64,000 bases of DNA from Sympetrum striolatum (Eukaryota; Arthropoda; Insecta; Odonata; Libellulidae). Positions 59,671 to 64,000 of this stretch are shown here, piece by piece. The notes below the pieces were generated by a model, which made no database searches, was not told the DNA's origin, and saw only the letters and a program-made list of their open reading frames with translations. Position 1 is the first letter of the stretch. Each line of letters starts with the position of its first letter. A program made the translations under genes and the position numbers. Location of the stretch: assembly GCA_947579665.1 (NCBI GenBank), contig OX388350.1, positions 91,035,152 through 91,099,151 on the forward strand, read 5' to 3'.

Positions 59671-62600
59671 CCTTGCACTAAACGGACGCAACAATTGTGC
59701 CGCTGAGGGATATTTCCATCCGCGGACCACAAATGACCTTTTTTGTGAAGACGCTCTTTTGCATCTGGAAATTATATCCACGGGTTTCACTTTGCTCGAC
59801 AGACCGTTTGGACGACAGCTCGGAAAGACCTCAACTGTAACAAGTTTAATGCGGAATTCAATTTAAGCCATTTTTAACGTCGATGAATAAACGGAATTAA
59901 TAAGGGAAAAGAGATTCTCAATGACTATTTTAGTATTCAAGCAAGCACATAAAAACAAATAACTAAGCAACAAGTAAGAAACAAGATACATCAATCCCTG
60001 ACTTAGCTGGGCTCGATCTATTCATCGGAGATCATTCACTAACTTGCGATAGGCACACGGAATTAAGATATTTTATTGATATTTCAATTTAGGAAACTGA
60101 ATAAATCATTGCACAGTAAGGGAAATGATGGAGTTGTATTTAGACTAAATGTAAAAGTCGCTGAATCGGCTAACACAAGATAATGTGGAGCAGATGAATG
60201 TCTAATCCCATCTAATTCTAATGAACGTGGACATTATACATAATTCGACTGAATCGTCCTGAAATGTGCCTCAATTGAGAAAAAATATCTTCACAAGTCG
60301 AAAAAATTGGCAAAGTTAAAACTTGCTAGAAGCAAGTCAGAAACAATCAACTAAAACTAAATCTAAGTAAAATCTGCGAAGTTTATGAAATGACTCATTA
60401 TGGAATGATTACATATCCATGAGATGAAGATCGCCATGCGATAAAACAACATTAGTGTGAGTTTAAACATCCGCTGTATGCGAAAGGCTCAAAACTGGTG
60501 TTTGCTGAAGACTTTGATACGCGAACTTTAGATTTTATTGATACTTACTGATGCACTTAATTACTTGCAAACATAAAACAAACTCAATTAATTAGCAACA
60601 GCAATAATTGAGGTATTTAAAAGTTAAACAGAAGTTTGAAGAACAATCACAATCGTCAGAGCTTTCGATAGTTCGACTGCTCTCTTCGACCAAATGCAAT
60701 GATGGCGCGAAATCTACGACTGGCATCGATTAAAGCACTGCCATTAACAAGAGTCGAAATAAGTCGCTTCCGAGATTGATATGATTCGAGAGCCATCTGG
60801 CGATATCGAAGATTGGATGGAACAAAAGAAAGGTCGACCCGCTGCCCCAATACGCGCTATCTATTAAAACTAGACGAAGGTCGGACAGAGTAAACTGACG
60901 ATAAGCAACTTATACGACGACTGAAAAAAGCACTTCAGACATATCCGCAGGGGCGAACACTTTCGTACTAAATTTACTTTCTTAGGAAGTCTCTTATTGA
61001 AGTATCGAAGAAACCAATCTTCGCATATTTCTCAAAATTATGAAGAATAACACAAATAAATTAACGTCAATCTACACGAAAAAGCATTTAAGACGTGGCT
61101 CATAATAACACCGTTTCTAGATTAATCCGCATTTACTGAATCCGCTACACAAATATTGTAATTAAAAATGAAATGGGATTCAGTACGCAAATGTATACCA
61201 AAATTCCTCCTCTTTTTTGAAGTAATAATAAGAATACTACCAAGTAAAAATGAAGTAGTGGTCACTTTTTGTGAACAATTTCTACTTTGGGGCTTCTCTC
61301 CCGCCTACTTCCAAACCCCATTGTTGTCCAGAGTTGTAGACGACAATCGGAGCATTGTTGAAAGAGAAAATAAACGCCTCGATCAGATTCTCAATAAGAT
61401 AACCCGCTCACAAATTTTCGCATTCGATTGCCTGAAAAAAACGTCCCTTAGCTTCCTTCTTTCGAATACAGTACGCTTTCTATTTAATTTCAAAGATCGC
61501 TTCAAGAGGACCATGTGTTTGACGTGAATGGGGTGAGGAAGCACTGGAGAGAGAGAAAAACCGTTTCTAGGCCCGTGATATAATGACGCGGGCAAAAAAC
61601 AGAAACAACAAATCAGAGAGAAGGGGACTTTGAAAAAACAAACTAACCTTTCCAACGGAAGTATTTCGAAAGGAATTGTAAGGATTTGCTTAATCGCTAA
61701 AAAACGTAGCGCCTGGTAATGAAAACGAAACATTTTTTCAATTTACCACGGTTAACAGGGATCACTGTAGATACTAGAGCATATCTTCGAAGTTTCAATG
61801 AGGAAAACCTTAACCAATACATGAGAAAGGTGTAAATTGGAGATCACAAAACCCAGAATCCATCATGGAGTCGCATTCCTATTTATTTTCTAGTTCATTG
61901 CCAGATAAACAAAATGGACAATCAAGAGATTTCATCACCCACGAAATAAATAGCTCAGAGAGATGTTTTAATGTTAATAATCGCGTACTTATGACTGTGA
62001 CGAAATGCATTTTATTAACTAAAGTATTTAACATAGGCGAATGCAATGAGTTTTCCAAATTAAAATAATAATAAACGTAAAGCCCGCACAAAGATTGCAA
62101 CGATATTCGTTTACAACGCACATTTCGTCGCGATGGAAACGGCTAACATTGGCATCAGTAAACAAACTCATTTCGTACAGAGTTAAATCAGGATATGAAA
62201 GCTTTCAGAACGCGCTATCGACATTAATTTTACACCGAGGGAAAGGACGACCGACAGGAGAAAAACTCTGGATTAATTTTTCGAGGATGAAAAACATAGT
62301 AATAGAATGAGGGAAATAATCCTTTCCCGTCTTAAGAGAGAGGAAAAAATGAGCGTCCATGATGCGTCAGTGGCACCAACTTCATCCAAAGTAACTCCGA
62401 TGCAATTACTCGCGTATAAACCGCGGGATTACCAGAAGAATATGTGTCGCAACGGAATCATTAATCATTTCAGATATTTCATTTATTCGAATACGAGCTA
62501 TTACTAAGGGCATGCAAATGGGCCTGACGCAAGGCGCTTTTTTCACCGGGGGGAAAAATCTGACGGTCTAAGTTTTCTCACTTCGACAACTGATGGACGC

Positions 62601-64000
62601 TCCGCCATTAATCGCGATATATGGCGCCATCTTCCGGTTTCATCTCGAGGAATGTGTTGTCGTAGGACCAGAGCCGCACCCAGGTTGTTAGACAAGTAAA
62701 TCAATACAAGGATACAAGACTTAACATGCTTCATGTTAAGTATCTCCACAGAAGTAAAAGTTCATACACCGATTAACCCACTTAATTTCCATTAATATTC
62801 ATTTACACTCGCTGTAACGTATTTTAACATTACTAAGAGAGAAATTTATTAATTTTAATTTGTAAATTCTTCACCGAGATGTTTTACTAAATGAGCGATT
62901 TATTGGCATAAGTGTGAGGACATTCGGCGTTGGTTGGTGACGTGTGGCGTCACTACATACAAACACGCGTACAGGACAAATAGAGAGTATTGAACTCGGT
63001 AAGGTAGCTCAGTGGCTGGAAGAAGCTGGGTTCAAGTCCCGATCAATATATTTCCCTTCTGCTAATCCTTAGATGTATTTGGTGGCCATTAAAAAAATTA
63101 ATTGGTATCCCTGATTTTTGACTGCCCTAAATATCATTTTAAGATTGTTCACTAGTTATCGCTAAGTTGTTTAAAAATTGGTTACATAGTGGTTACAGTG
63201 GAAAGTATGTATTCGAGCTGTTGAAAGTTACGCACATGATATTCTAAATAAAGGAAGAGATTAGAATTGCAACGCTACTGTTTAAAAGCTATCATTTACT
63301 GATTTAGGCATTGGTGAATCGCTGTTTCCGAACGCTCTTCCACTCGCAAAAGATTTGAGGCAAAAACTCGAAAAGAGAAACCAGTTCCTGAGATGCTATT
63401 CTGGAGCCCATTTAGAGATGAAGGCGAGGAAATAATACTTTAATATCATAATGATAGATCGAGGAAAAACGAGAAGAAAGCTGAATATGTAATTAATCAC
63501 GGGAGGCGCGAGAAAAAAATCAAGAGAAAGGAGAGCGGAAAAAACTGTAAATAATTCCGAAAGGAAACTCTGTGATGTATGGGTCGTGAAATTAAATTGA
63601 CAGTGTTTTACGCACACAATCCGATTTAGGGAAACAGAGCATAAATATGCATCGGTGTTACGTTGCAACATGAAATTTTACGTTGTAGATCACCTCTGTG
63701 AATATATTAACGCGATTTTACGGTAATTTTTATTAGCATATTCATAATGGATATGCTCTCATAAATTAATAGTGAGCTGAAAAGATCCTCAATTTATGCA
63801 TAGAGCATCAATTTCATGAAATCATGAAAACCAACTAGATGAAATAGTTCGTCAAATTGAAATATTCATAAACCATTCGATCCGAACCGGAATATAGAGA
63901 GCAAATAGAACTGAAGGGATTAGCGAAATCAAAATCATACGTCGCCATATATATATAGAGAAATAAGCACGTCTGTTGGACAAATAAATAATTGCCTCAA
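59671..64000. other. CpG-rich intron DNA to the window edge
   Basis: No exon was recognised. The frames at 61168-61527 and 61383-61733 overlap on opposite strands and show no motif. It holds the tRNA-like fragment at 63001-63044. Confidence 0.4.
63001..63044 (+). repeat. Truncated tRNA-like sequence
   Basis: It contains box A GTAGCTCAGTGG and, only 17 nt later, box B GGTTCAAGTCCC. The anticodon arm is deleted and no acceptor stem forms. It is a pseudo-tRNA or SINE head, not a gene. Confidence 0.55.

Overview
The window looks like nuclear DNA of an insect. It is AT-rich, has spliceosomal introns from about 0.2 kb to more than 27 kb, and carries decayed transposons of several classes. Its central gene is cap-n-collar (cnc, the insect Nrf/CncC transcription factor). 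The order cannot be fixed from the sequence; the large introns and repeat load would suit a hemimetabolous insect.

Layout, left to right. 1-840 holds a decayed hAT-like fragment abutting the 3' end of a Penelope-like element (PLE), with a GIY-YIG nuclease remnant and a hammerhead-ribozyme-like fold. 2920-3509 (minus) holds the first two coding exons of a small gene that resembles TMEM169; the rest lies to the left or is not seen. 3510-10373 is intergenic DNA plus the presumed cnc 3' UTR, and it holds several repeats and a decayed DNA transposon.

cnc runs on the minus strand from beyond the right edge to a stop codon at 10374-10376. Ten coding exons could be joined with matching phases: 36240-35940, 32129-31876, 31142-30959, 17832-17607, 16466-16279, 15153-14911, 14692-14489, 14105-13870, 12739-12566 and 10559-10374. 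They total 2196 nt, or 731 residues of the carboxyl part of CncC. A separate first exon (18682-18619), inside a 13-kb intron, would start a 506-residue short isoform that resembles Drosophila CncA in size. The Keap1-binding DLG/ETGE part of CncC was not found and probably lies beyond position 64000.

The introns carry a LINE remnant, two head-to-head pairs of tRNA-like sequence, a hAT-type MITE, a Tc1/mariner-type hairpin, two dead pogo/Tigger elements, a piggyBac-type MITE, a tRNA-derived SINE family, two further dispersed repeat families and several long hairpins. From about 36.2 kb to the right edge no coding exon was recognised. Seen by eye, the window alternates between CpG-poor stretches (about 1-18.5 kb and 24.3-38.3 kb, where most exons and most transposons lie) and CpG-rich stretches (about 18.6-24.2 kb and 38.4-64 kb). 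In an insect that pattern suggests methylated gene-body DNA alternating with unmethylated promoter or regulatory DNA.
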